DNA of 6,588 nt from an uncultured Opitutia bacterium (GTDB lineage: Bacteria > Verrucomicrobiota > Verrucomicrobiia > Opitutales > Opitutaceae), in assembly GCA_937952235.1 (NCBI GenBank), contig CALFZM010000153.1, positions 1-6,588 of the forward strand, written 5' to 3'. The stretch's first letter is position 1. Each line of letters opens with the position of its first letter. The position numbers were made by a program, and so were the translations under genes. Below are positions 1 through 5,623 of this stretch, piece by piece. The notes under the pieces are model-generated. The model saw only the letters and a program-made list of their open reading frames with translations, made no database searches and had not been told where the DNA came from.

Positions 1-1617
1 GGCCGAGGCCGCCATGCTCGGCCAGCCGGTCTCGATGCTGATCCCGCCCGCGCCCGCGACCGTGAAATTCGCCGTCGCAGAGCCGGCCACAATGTCCGAC
101 TGCCCAGCCACCTTCACCCGCGTGAAGGCATCCTGGCTGCCGCCGGCACTCGAGGAGTACGTCGACAGCGCGTGGATGGTCGTGCCACCGTCGCGCGTGG
201 TGAGCGCGATGAACGTAACCTTATCGGCCGTTGGGTCGATCTCGTTTGAGCCGGTCACAGCGCCAGGCCACGTGGCCGCCCGGCCGCCGGTCCCGTCCTG
301 CCATACCTCGAGCGTGATCGTCCGGGGGTCTCCGGCCGCGGGCGCATCCGCAAAAGACATCGCGGCGGTTGCCTGGTCGAGCGTCAGTACGTGATAAGCG
401 ACGTTCCAACTGATCGTCTCGCTCGCGCCAACGTTCCCATGCGCCTGGTAGCTGTCGACCCGATCAAGCTTGGTCTTATCGGCGGCGCTCATCAGCCCCG
501 CGGCGCTCGTCGTCGCGGTGCTCGTCGGTGCTTTCGCATCGAGAGCGGTCTGCAGTCCGGTCACATCCGAGATCGCGTGCGAATGGCTCGTGCTCGCTTT
601 TCCGTCGAGCGCGGTCTGCAAGCCGGTCACAGTCGAAATCGCCTGCTCGCCGGTGTGACCGGACCGCGCGCGAAGATTCGCGTCGGTGTCGTTCTGCGTC
701 GCTCCCACGGCGATGCCGTCGAGCTTCGCTTTGTCGGCTGCGCTCATGTAGCCGGCCGAGCTGGTCGTCGCGTTGGAATGCGAGTGGCTCGTGGCAGCCT
801 TGCCGTCGAGCGCGGCCTGCAAGCCAGTCACCGTCGAAATCGCCTGCTCGCCGGTGTGACCGGACCGCGCGCGAAGATTCGCGTCCGTGTCATTCTGCGT
901 CGCACCCGCGGCGATGCCGTCGAGCTTCGCTTTGTCGGCGGCAGACATCGAGCCGGGAAGCGAGGTAGTGGCGCCGTTGATCGAGACCACGTCGCCCGAC
1001 TTCGCCAGAGGCAAGTTGAAGCTCAGTGCACTGCCGCCAGCGCCGGTGTCGTCCCCATCAGCGATGTCAGTGGGCACGCCCTCGAGCTGCGACCAGTGGA
1101 CACGGCCGGTGCCAGAGTTCGGCCCGGATCCGTTGACCGCAATCAGCGATGCGAAAGTCGCGCCGGCGTCCAGCGCCGCCTGCAGGCCCGTGATCGTGCT
1201 GATCGCCTGGGTGTTGGTATGCGTCGATCGATCGCGGAGCTGCGCGTCCGTGGAGTTCTGGGTCGCGCCGGCAGCGATGGCGTCAAGCTTCGCTTTGTCG
1301 GCGGCCGACATGAGTCCAGGCACGACCGAACTGGCCTTCTGGGCGTTCGTGTAGTCAAAAGAGACGTTCGACCCGGCCACATCGAAGTCCGCCGCAGCGA
1401 AGGCGTACGTGCCGCCCGAAAGGCCGGTGATGACGGCGCCGTCCATCACCGTGAGCTTGCCGCCGGAGGCGATGACGATCTCGCCACCGCCTTGCACGGT
1501 GAGGATCGCGCCGCTCTGGATGCGATTGAGCAACCCTCGAAGGGTGAGGTCGGTCATGCGCTCGGCTGCGCCGGCGGCTACGATCGAGGCGAGAAACAGG
1601 CAAAGCAGTCGCTTCAT
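1..1617 (-). CDS. Phage tail fibre protein with signal peptide (3' end outside window)
   Basis: The ATG at 1617 opens a frame with no stop through to base 1, giving 539 visible residues; the C-terminus is missing. Residues 1-18 look like a Sec signal peptide: MKRLLC, a hydrophobic stretch, then AAGAAE with an A-x-A type cleavage site. A Gly-rich beta region follows (about 25-75). Four copies of the tail-fibre motif MSAADKxKLD begin at residues 103, 224, 291 and 376, linked by IAxGATQN, HTGEQAISTVTGLQ and HSHAISDVTGLQ segments, as in many trimeric phage fibres. Residues about 390-475 form a further module with the signature QDGTGGR (440-446), also common in phage fibres. Its probable role is host attachment. 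It starts 11 bases after the stop of the 262-residue tail gene, with no clear ribosome binding site. The signal peptide is odd for a virion protein that assembles in the cytoplasm. The fibre assignment is strong; the receptor is unknown. Confidence 0.88.
   Translation of the reverse strand, partial: MKRLLCLFLASIVAAGAAERMTDLTLRGLLNRIQSGAILTVQGGGEIVIASGGKLTVMDGAVITGLSGGTYAFAAADFDVAGSNVSFDYTNAQKASSVVPGLMSAADKAKLDAIAAGATQNSTDAQLRDRSTHTNTQAISTITGLQAALDAGATFASLIAVNGSGPNSGTGRVHWSQLEGVPTDIADGDDTGAGGSALSFNLPLAKSGDVVSINGATTSLPGSMSAADKAKLDGIAAGATQNDTDANLRARSGHTGEQAISTVTGLQAALDGKAATSHSHSNATTSSAGYMSAADKAKLDGIAVGATQNDTDANLRARSGHTGEQAISTVTGLQTALDGKASTSHSHAISDVTGLQTALDAKAPTSTATTSAAGLMSAADKTKLDRVDSYQAHGNVGASETISWNVAYHVLTLDQATAAMSFADAPAAGDPRTITLEVWQDGTGGRAATWPGAVTGSNEIDPTADKVTFIALTTRDGGTTIHALSTYSSSAGGSQDAFTRVKVAGQSDIVAGSATANFTVAGAGGISIETGWPSMAASA
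604..747 (-). repeat. Tail-fibre internal repeat, copy A (144 bp)
   Basis: This 48-codon unit encodes the SAADKAKLDG to TGLQTALD segment. It matches copy B (805-948) at 133 of 144 positions by hand count, with no gaps and an offset of 201 bases. The core 632-684 is identical to 833-885 over 53 bases. Such near-identity at DNA level points to recent duplication or gene conversion within the fibre gene. Confidence 0.85.
805..948 (-). repeat. Tail-fibre internal repeat, copy B (144 bp)
   Basis: This is the second near-identical 48-codon unit, with 11 mismatches to copy A. The mismatches are spread towards the ends and the middle 53 bases are unchanged. It starts with the MSAADKAKLD motif at residue 224 and ends in the TGLQAALD heptad-like stretch. 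Confidence 0.85.
1168..1311 (-). repeat. Tail-fibre internal repeat, diverged copy C (144 bp)
   Basis: This unit has the same 144-base length and register as copies A and B but is clearly more diverged. It encodes MSAADKAKLDAIAAGATQN followed by an HTNTQAISTITGLQ segment. Its identical length suggests an older duplication in the same fibre shaft. A further partial motif starts at 492 (residue 376) but does not preserve the full unit. Confidence 0.7.
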
Positions 1618-1628
1618 GGTGAAATGGG

Positions 1629-2417
1629 TCAGAGAATGGCCAGCCAGCCGATGCGGTAGTCCCCGAGCGCGGCGTCGTCCGGTACGGCCGCACCGAGGTC
1701 GACGGTGAAGCCGTCCTCGTCCACGTCGTCCCAGTTCACGTCGACACGCAGTGCCTCGGCGCCGGCCTTCTTGAGCAGCCAGGCCAGCACGGTCGTCGGC
1801 GCCGCCGAGAACGGGGTGGCGAAGGTAACAGCCACGCCCTGATAATTTCCGGCGGCGAGCTGCTTCGTGCCCCGCTTCAGGATATCCGTGTCCGCTCCGC
1901 CCGTCAGGAGCGCTGTGGGCGCGGGATAAGCAGGCTCGGCGGGCGTTGGCGTCGCCTCATTCGTGTAGACACCCTTCTTGACCCGCGCCTGGAACTGCCG
2001 CGTGCGCCGCTGCGAATTGGTGCTGTTCTGGATTTCCACCTCGACCGTACACACGAGCGCGGAGTCCTCGCCGAACGCGTCCCGCAGCGCCGTCGGGGTC
2101 AGATCCAGCACCGCCTCGTAGTGCGCGCCGTCGCCACTGTCCACCAGGGCGAACCCGGTGGCGGAAAACAGGAGAGCCGTGGCCGCGGCGCTGACTTTGC
2201 CGGCGAGCACCACAGCGTCCCCGACGGCGAGCGTCGTCAGGGTGAAGATCGTGGCGCTTGCATTCGGTTGGATGAACCAGAGCCGCACCAGGTGCTTGTC
2301 GCCTGAGACCAGGAGCGGCCGCTCCGCCGGCTCCGCCGACGAGCGCGAGGCGAGCAAAACAAAGTCGGGCGTACTCCCGACGTTGATGTACAGATCGATC
2401 GCGCGGTCCCAGGGCAT
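1629..2417 (-). CDS. Probable phage tail/baseplate protein with lectin-like C-terminal module
   Basis: This is a 262-residue protein that I do not recognise as a named family. Residues about 1-150 form a beta-rich domain (LYINVGSTPDF, LVSGDKHLVRLWF, then alternating hydrophobic strands up to RRTRQFQARV), reminiscent of Ig-like adaptor domains of baseplate or receptor-binding proteins. A Pro/Ala/Thr linker follows at 155-170. The C-terminal part (about 181-262) reads GTKQL, VAVTFATPFSAAP, DGFTVDL and ends YRIGWLAIL. That layout resembles H-type-lectin-like or phage receptor-binding C-terminal folds, which is an inference from pattern only. It lies directly before the tail fibre, so a role in host binding or in anchoring the fibre is plausible. 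ATG 2417 is the first canonical start, but the frame stays open further upstream. No clear Shine-Dalgarno sequence is seen. Confidence 0.75.
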   Translation of the reverse strand: MPWDRAIDLYINVGSTPDFVLLASRSSAEPAERPLLVSGDKHLVRLWFIQPNASATIFTLTTLAVGDAVVLAGKVSAAATALLFSATGFALVDSGDGAHYEAVLDLTPTALRDAFGEDSALVCTVEVEIQNSTNSQRRTRQFQARVKKGVYTNEATPTPAEPAYPAPTALLTGGADTDILKRGTKQLAAGNYQGVAVTFATPFSAAPTTVLAWLLKKAGAEALRVDVNWDDVDEDGFTVDLGAAVPDDAALGDYRIGWLAIL

Positions 2418-2488
2418 GACGCTGCCACGGTAGCCGATGAGCCCTTTCCCCGGCCAAAAGCGGTGGCGCAGGTGGGGAGAATGGCGCC
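2418..2488. other. 71-bp gap between tail genes, no clear signal
   Basis: This is the longest gap between genes in the window, between the TAG stop of the Cys-rich 111-residue gene and the ATG of the 262-residue tail gene. I see no convincing promoter, no hairpin followed by a T run, and no ribosome binding site. The reading frame of the downstream gene is open across the whole gap (it would read FWPGKGLIGYRGSV just before the Met) but has no ATG, GTG or TTG start there. Confidence 0.5.
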
Positions 2489-2824
2489 CTATCGTTGCCG
2501 CCGACGGAAAGGCTTCAGGAGGTCCGGCACCTTCTCATTGAGCGCGACGTGGCGGTCGCCGCACGAAAGGCAGCGAGACAATCCGGTGCCCGCGATCGCG
2601 TCTGAGGCAGCCGCGATCGGTCCAGCCACCAGAGATACGGCGTCGCCGAGGCCCATCGTCCAGGCTCCCCCGGGAGCGTCCCTCCACCTGGGCGTGGAAA
2701 GCGGGCACGCGGCCGCAGGGTTCTGCAGCTCGAGCTTCCCCTCCTGGAAAGCCGCGCACGGCTGGCGGCAGGTTTCGCAGAGCTGCCGGCGCATCCGGAC
2801 GTAGATCGGCGGAAGCGTCTTCAC
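2489..2824 (-). CDS. Small Cys-rich protein, putative zinc-binding, in tail gene cluster
   Basis: This is a 111-residue protein of unknown function. The GTG at 2824 is chosen because it overlaps the TGA of the FnIII gene as GTGA, which implies translational coupling; an alternative ATG lies at 2794. The cysteines are arranged in a way that could bind metal: C16-x2-C19-x3-C23, C40, and C85-x2-C88. Between them lies a Gly/Ala-rich hydrophobic stretch, about residues 57-81 (GLGDAV...AGTGL), that could insert in or touch a membrane. The C-terminus is basic (FRRRQR). From memory, similar small proteins with a GLGD-hydrophobic-CxxC layout occur beside tail genes of phages from Verrucomicrobiota-like hosts; this was not checked. 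A structural or tail-assembly role is possible but not shown. Confidence 0.72.
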   Translation of the reverse strand: MKTLPPIYVRMRRQLCETCRQPCAAFQEGKLELQNPAAACPLSTPRWRDAPGGAWTMGLGDAVSLVAGPIAAASDAIAGTGLSRCLSCGDRHVALNEKVPDLLKPFRRRQR

Positions 2825-3828
2825 GGGACGTAGACCGTGAGCAGCGACGACCACGCGCTCGCGCCGGCGCGATTCACCGAGCGGAGACCCACCCAGAACG
2901 TGACCCCGCTGACGCCAGCCGGCCAAATGTACTCCGTGCCGTCGCCTGTCAGCTCCTGGCCGGCCACGTCGGCCACGTCATTCGAGTAGCACGCGATGAA
3001 CTCATAGTCCGTGGCGTTGAGCGCCTGGGCCCATTGGATGATGACCACGCCCGTGCCCGCGAAGAGATTGCTGATGAAGGGCACGGCTGGAGGAGTCTCC
3101 GGCGAGTACCCCACGGCAGACGGGCTCTCAGGTCCGGCTCCGAGGTCGTTGTGCGCCACGATCCAGTAGTAGAGGTTCTGGTCGAATGGAGCGTCCACAT
3201 CATCGTAGGCCAGCGACGTGTTGTCGGTCTCGATCTCTACTGCGGTGGCGAAGTTATCGACAGTGTTTCGCCAGACCGAATAGTGCCGGGCGTGCGTCGT
3301 CCCGAGCCACGTGACGCGCACGTAATTGGGGTTATCCACGGAGGTGCTGGGCATCGCCGGCTGGTACGGCACCACGGCGTAGCCCATGTCGCCCGCGCTG
3401 AAGTCTCCGGCGCCCGCTGCGTTCACCGCCTTGATGAAGTACCAGTAATTCGTGCCGTCGGTGGGTGAGTCGTCGTCGTAGCTCGTGACCGCCCCAACGT
3501 CGGCCAGGAACGAAGCAGATGCGCTGTCGGATGAAAGTCCCCGCCAGATCTCGTACCCGGTCGCCCCGGAGACGCTGGGCCACGTGACGCCGATGACATC
3601 CCCCGATGTGCCATCGGTGGCCGACACGTAAGCGGGCGGCGGCGGCGGGACGAGTGGCCGCACCCCGGTGTCGGGCGCACTGGGATCGCTCTCAAGCAGG
3701 TTCTTCACCGTGGTGACCCAGTAGTAGTAGGTCGTGCCGACGGCCGGGTCCGAGTCTTCGAACACGGCGGCGTACACGAGCCCGAGATACGACGCCGAGG
3801 CGAAGTTGTTCGAGGTGTGGCGATACAC
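2821..3828 (-). CDS. Fibronectin type III repeat protein, 5' end disrupted by apparent frameshift
   Basis: From the only canonical start in frame (GTG 3828) the product has 335 residues and consists of FnIII-like domains. There is a partial first domain (1-57, beginning inside it at YRHTSNNF), then full domains at about 62-153, 156-242 and 243-335. Each shows the W in strand B, a GYEIWR-type strand C, and the YYWI or YWYF strand F followed by a small Asn/Gly loop. Domains 1 and 3 share the NNFASA / DNFATA pattern. A Pro run (61-65) links the first two. Such repeats are common in virion tail proteins and may mediate surface contact. Starting inside a domain is not credible. The open frame extends upstream through LSGIDAYQ to a TGA at 3861-3859, and a +1 shift would join it to an ATG at 3880. 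It is therefore either a broken gene, an assembly error, or a frameshifted one. Confidence 0.8.
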   Translation of the reverse strand: MYRHTSNNFASASYLGLVYAAVFEDSDPAVGTTYYYWVTTVKNLLESDPSAPDTGVRPLVPPPPPAYVSATDGTSGDVIGVTWPSVSGATGYEIWRGLSSDSASASFLADVGAVTSYDDDSPTDGTNYWYFIKAVNAAGAGDFSAGDMGYAVVPYQPAMPSTSVDNPNYVRVTWLGTTHARHYSVWRNTVDNFATAVEIETDNTSLAYDDVDAPFDQNLYYWIVAHNDLGAGPESPSAVGYSPETPPAVPFISNLFAGTGVVIIQWAQALNATDYEFIACYSNDVADVAGQELTGDGTEYIWPAGVSGVTFWVGLRSVNRAGASAWSSLLTVYVP

Positions 3829-3852
3829 CTGGTACGCGTCGATGCCGGAGAG

Positions 3853-3880
3853 CCCCGATCATCTTTCGCTTCGTTGCCAT
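3853..3880 (-). other. Probable true 5' end of the FnIII gene, with +1 frameshift at GGGG
   Basis: An ATG at 3880 lies two bases after the stop of the upstream 178-residue gene. It begins MATKRKMIG and then enters a GGGG run (complement of 3853-3856). Skipping one G there gives MATKRKMIG-LSGIDAYQVYR, which leads straight into the FnIII domain. Without the shift the frame gives an Arg/Gly-rich sequence with no FnIII features and ends at 3692. The run would allow a glycine tRNA to re-pair on GGG after a +1 slip, but no stop or obvious stalling codon follows it (the next codon is GCT). An indel is the simpler reading. GGAGG lies about 15 bases before the ATG, which is farther than usual. Confidence 0.6.
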
Positions 3881-3882
3881 CG

Positions 3883-4419
3883 TCAGAAAGGGTTTCCTCC
3901 CGCGACGCTGAGCGTCCCGAGCTGCGTCTTCACGTAGCGCGGCCGCGCCGGCCGCTCGCCGGCCTTCGGCTTCCTTCGATTGGTCACGGTGAAAAAGAGC
4001 GCCCAGAGCTGCTTCTCACTCGCGTCGCCCAGCTCACACCGAAACTGCCGCCGGCAGATCGAGGCCGCGTAAGCTTCATCCAGCCCGCGAGCATCGAGCG
4101 CCTGCTGGAGTTTCCACCGCGCACGGATCCGCGGCTCTTCCTGGGCGCGGAGGTGATCCTGCAGGGCACCTGCGCCGTTACCGAGGATGGCCTTGAAGTG
4201 GGCGCGGAGCGGCAGGAAGTGATCCTGCGAGCACGCCGTGAGCCGCTGTATCCCGACGGCCTTGCCCTGCTCGACCCGCCGCCACGCCTCAAAGCACTTC
4301 GACCGCGAAAGCTCCGGGTTGCATTCCTCAAACGCATCGCGTCCGGACCAGGCGTCGTACGCTTCGCGCGCGAGCCGGCAGAGAATCCCCTTTTGCTCGT
4401 TGGATAGCGGGCTGCTCAT
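3883..4419 (-). CDS. Phage hypothetical protein with six cysteines
   Basis: This 178-residue protein has no function I can name. Its ATG overlaps the TGA of the DnaA-domain gene (ATGA at 4419-4416), so the two are probably translated together. Visible parts are an N-terminal helical segment (LSNEQKGILCRLAREAYDAW), a middle part with FEAWRR, QDHFLPLRAHF and ILG (about 43-80), and a C-terminal helical part with ICRRQFRCELGDASEKQLW (121-139) ending in FFTVTNRRK. The cysteines are C14, C33, C42, C63, C122 and C128, not in tight zinc-type pairs. The last 30 residues are basic and probably flexible. The general shape (helix, linker, then a helix pair ending in an aromatic-rich segment) is faintly like GemA/DUF1018-type phage regulators, but this is weak. 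Its place after a DNA-binding protein suggests DNA metabolism or regulation. Confidence 0.75.
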   Translation of the reverse strand: MSSPLSNEQKGILCRLAREAYDAWSGRDAFEECNPELSRSKCFEAWRRVEQGKAVGIQRLTACSQDHFLPLRAHFKAILGNGAGALQDHLRAQEEPRIRARWKLQQALDARGLDEAYAASICRRQFRCELGDASEKQLWALFFTVTNRRKPKAGERPARPRYVKTQLGTLSVAGGNPF

Positions 4420-4883
4420 GGCAAGTTCGTCGGTCCCCCTGGCGTGCCGTAGTGCGCCGCGAGCGCATCGACGGCGAGCGCGTGCACGATGTTATAGTGG
4501 CGCAGGAAGGCGGCGTCCGTGGCGCAGAGGTTTGCGACGGCGCGCTTCGCGTGAAGAATCGTCGAGTGGGCGCGGTTGAAGGCGGCTCCGAGGGTCTTCA
4601 GGTTGTGATTCGTCAAGATCGCGCACAGCGTCATCGCGACCTGCCGTGGCTGCGCGATGTGGCCCGGACGGGCCTGCGAAAGAAGGTCGAAAGGAGTGAG
4701 GCCGTACTGCGTCGCGACCAGGTGCTGGATCAGCACAATGTCCCGCTGATCAACCCGCGCGCGGTCCGAGGTGATCCCGGCGGCCACATCCGCGGTGAGC
4801 GCCGCCTCCAGCCGACGCGCTGCGTCCAGCATCGCGCGATACGCGGTGTTGAACGCTTCGAGCGCTTCGGTGGAGGCGGTCAT
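4416..4883 (-). CDS. Stand-alone DnaA domain IV (DnaA-box-binding) protein
   Basis: This is a 155-residue protein whose residues about 48-131 match the C-terminal DNA-binding domain of the replication initiator DnaA. The helix-turn-helix core reads PRQVAMTLCAILTNHNLKTL (79-98), followed by the DnaA signature GAAFNRAHSTILHAKRAV (99-116). The AAA+ ATPase domain (III) and domains I-II are absent, so it cannot act as a complete initiator. By alignment from memory with E. coli DnaA, R72, R80, Q81, H106 and T108 correspond to contact residues R399, R407, Q408, H434 and T436. D433 is replaced by Ala (A105), R401 by Gly, and the turn before RxH is one residue shorter. Residues 1-45 are helical and Ala-rich and may mediate oligomerisation. 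It probably binds DnaA-box-like sites in phage or host origin DNA, to recruit, compete with or repress. The ATG lies 9 bases after the upstream stop, with no clear Shine-Dalgarno sequence. Confidence 0.87.
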   Translation of the reverse strand: MTASTEALEAFNTAYRAMLDAARRLEAALTADVAAGITSDRARVDQRDIVLIQHLVATQYGLTPFDLLSQARPGHIAQPRQVAMTLCAILTNHNLKTLGAAFNRAHSTILHAKRAVANLCATDAAFLRHYNIVHALAVDALAAHYGTPGGPTNLP

Positions 4884-4892
4884 GTCCGCGGA

Positions 4893-5339
4893 TCAGACAG
4901 GCGTTTCCTTCGTCTCGAACGAGACCGTCGTCTTCCCGTCGCTCTGGCAGAGGCGTACGAGCTTCGCGGCATCCTTGCCGAGCAGCTCCGCGGCCTGGTC
5001 GCGAAAGTTCGCCACCGGCTTGTACACGGTTTCGGCGTCGAAGAGCCGGGCGAACAGTCCGCGCGCCGCCTCACGGATCTTCGGGAGCTTTTTGTCGTCC
5101 TGCTTGAAGCCGGACTTGAGCGTGGCGCCGGCGCGCGTCACGCGTGCGACGCACCCATCGTCGCCTTCGAAGACGATCGAGGAACCGCCACCGTCGGTGC
5201 TGGACGCTTCCTCGCCACGCGTCTTGGCCTCGTCGGCGATCTGGCGTTTCAGGTGCTTGAGCTGCTCCTCGAGGAGCGCGATGGAGCGGTCGATCTTGAC
5301 CGCTTCGGTGACGAGAAGGCGGAGTTTGTGGTCAGTCAT
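4893..5339 (-). CDS. Phage hypothetical protein with N-terminal coiled coil
   Basis: This 148-residue protein is not one I can assign to a family. Residues about 5-42 show heptad spacing of Leu, Val and Ile (LRLLVTEAVKIDRSIALLEE, then QLKHLKRQI), predicting a coiled coil. A polar turn follows (SSTDGGGSS, 46-54), then a beta-like segment with IVFEGDDGCVARV (55-67). A helical part with KLPKIREAARGLFARLFD comes next (84-101), then YKPVANFRDQAAELLG, and a C-terminal strand TTVSFETKE (137-145). The ATG at 5339 overlaps the preceding TGA (ATGA). Coiled-coil proteins of this size next to replication genes include Gam-like nuclease inhibitors and Gp157-type proteins in phages; the resemblance here is only in layout. 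It lies directly before the DnaA-domain gene, so a shared DNA-replication or recombination role is reasonable. Confidence 0.75.
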   Translation of the reverse strand: MTDHKLRLLVTEAVKIDRSIALLEEQLKHLKRQIADEAKTRGEEASSTDGGGSSIVFEGDDGCVARVTRAGATLKSGFKQDDKKLPKIREAARGLFARLFDAETVYKPVANFRDQAAELLGKDAAKLVRLCQSDGKTTVSFETKETPV

Positions 5340-5623
5340 GGCTTGGAGGGTTGCGCGGCGTAGTCAGTGCTCGGGGCGGTCTGGACGGTCGCGTCGTGCA
5401 TGGATGCGAGCATGCGGTCGTCGAAACGATCCGGCGTGAGCTGCAGCGATTCGCTGAAGCCGAAAGTGCGGAATCGGCCGGACGGCAGGACGGCCACGAA
5501 GCCGGCGCTGGTCGGGCGATATCCGCGTGCGATCCACGGCTCCGCGAGATCGCGATGCGTGACCATCATGCCGAGCACGACCAGCGGCATCTTGTCGGGG
5601 TGTTGGAGGACGACGTATTTCAT
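5336..5623 (-). CDS. Small phage hypothetical protein (95 aa)
   Basis: The start is ATG 5623, chosen because it overlaps the upstream TGA as ATGA; a longer reading from 5683 would run back into the preceding gene. The N-terminus MKYVVLQHPDKMPLVVLGMM suggests a beta strand-turn-strand, followed by THRDLAEPW, YRPTSAGFVAVLPSGRFRTFGFSESLQL (36-62) and a Thr/Ala/Pro-rich tail (77-95). The compact hydrophobic core and the polar tail fit a small soluble single-domain protein. Similar MKYhhh...SAGFV...FGxSxSL layouts seem familiar from other phage genomes, but I cannot name a family. No catalytic motif or cysteine is seen. It is part of the coupled run between the 145-residue gene and the coiled-coil gene. 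Confidence 0.72.
   Translation of the reverse strand: MKYVVLQHPDKMPLVVLGMMVTHRDLAEPWIARGYRPTSAGFVAVLPSGRFRTFGFSESLQLTPDRFDDRMLASMHDATVQTAPSTDYAAQPSKP

Noticed and set aside
391..1659. Long plus-strand open frame (422 codons) opposite the tail fibre
   Set aside because: Its product is Arg/Gly-rich without domain features and mirrors the repeats of the fibre gene. It is an antisense shadow caused by high GC; the minus strand encodes recognisable fibre motifs.
1629..1880. Diversity-generating retroelement variable region in the lectin-like C-terminus
   Set aside because: No reverse transcriptase, no template repeat copy and no adenine-biased variation pattern is visible in the window.
2463..2804. 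Plus-strand open frame of 113 codons
   Set aside because: It is antisense to the Cys-rich gene, whose cysteine pairs and GTGA coupling are better evidence.
3254..3340. Two DnaA-box-like 9-mers, TTATCGACA (3254-3262) and TTATCCACG (3332-3340), tempting beside a DnaA-domain gene
   Set aside because: Each has one mismatch to the consensus, they lie inside the FnIII coding region, where the codons explain them, and a couple of such near-matches is expected by chance in a window this size.
3692..3880. Continuous unshifted reading from ATG 3880 as a separate 62-residue protein
   Set aside because: After MATKRKMIG it is Arg/Gly/Leu-rich and overlaps the FnIII coding frame for its whole length; a frameshifted FnIII start is the better explanation.
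4452..5363. Plus-strand open frame of 303 codons
   Set aside because: It lies opposite the DnaA-domain and coiled-coil genes, is rich in Arg/Gly/Val/Ala, and has no motif. The minus-strand genes are tightly coupled and domain-supported.
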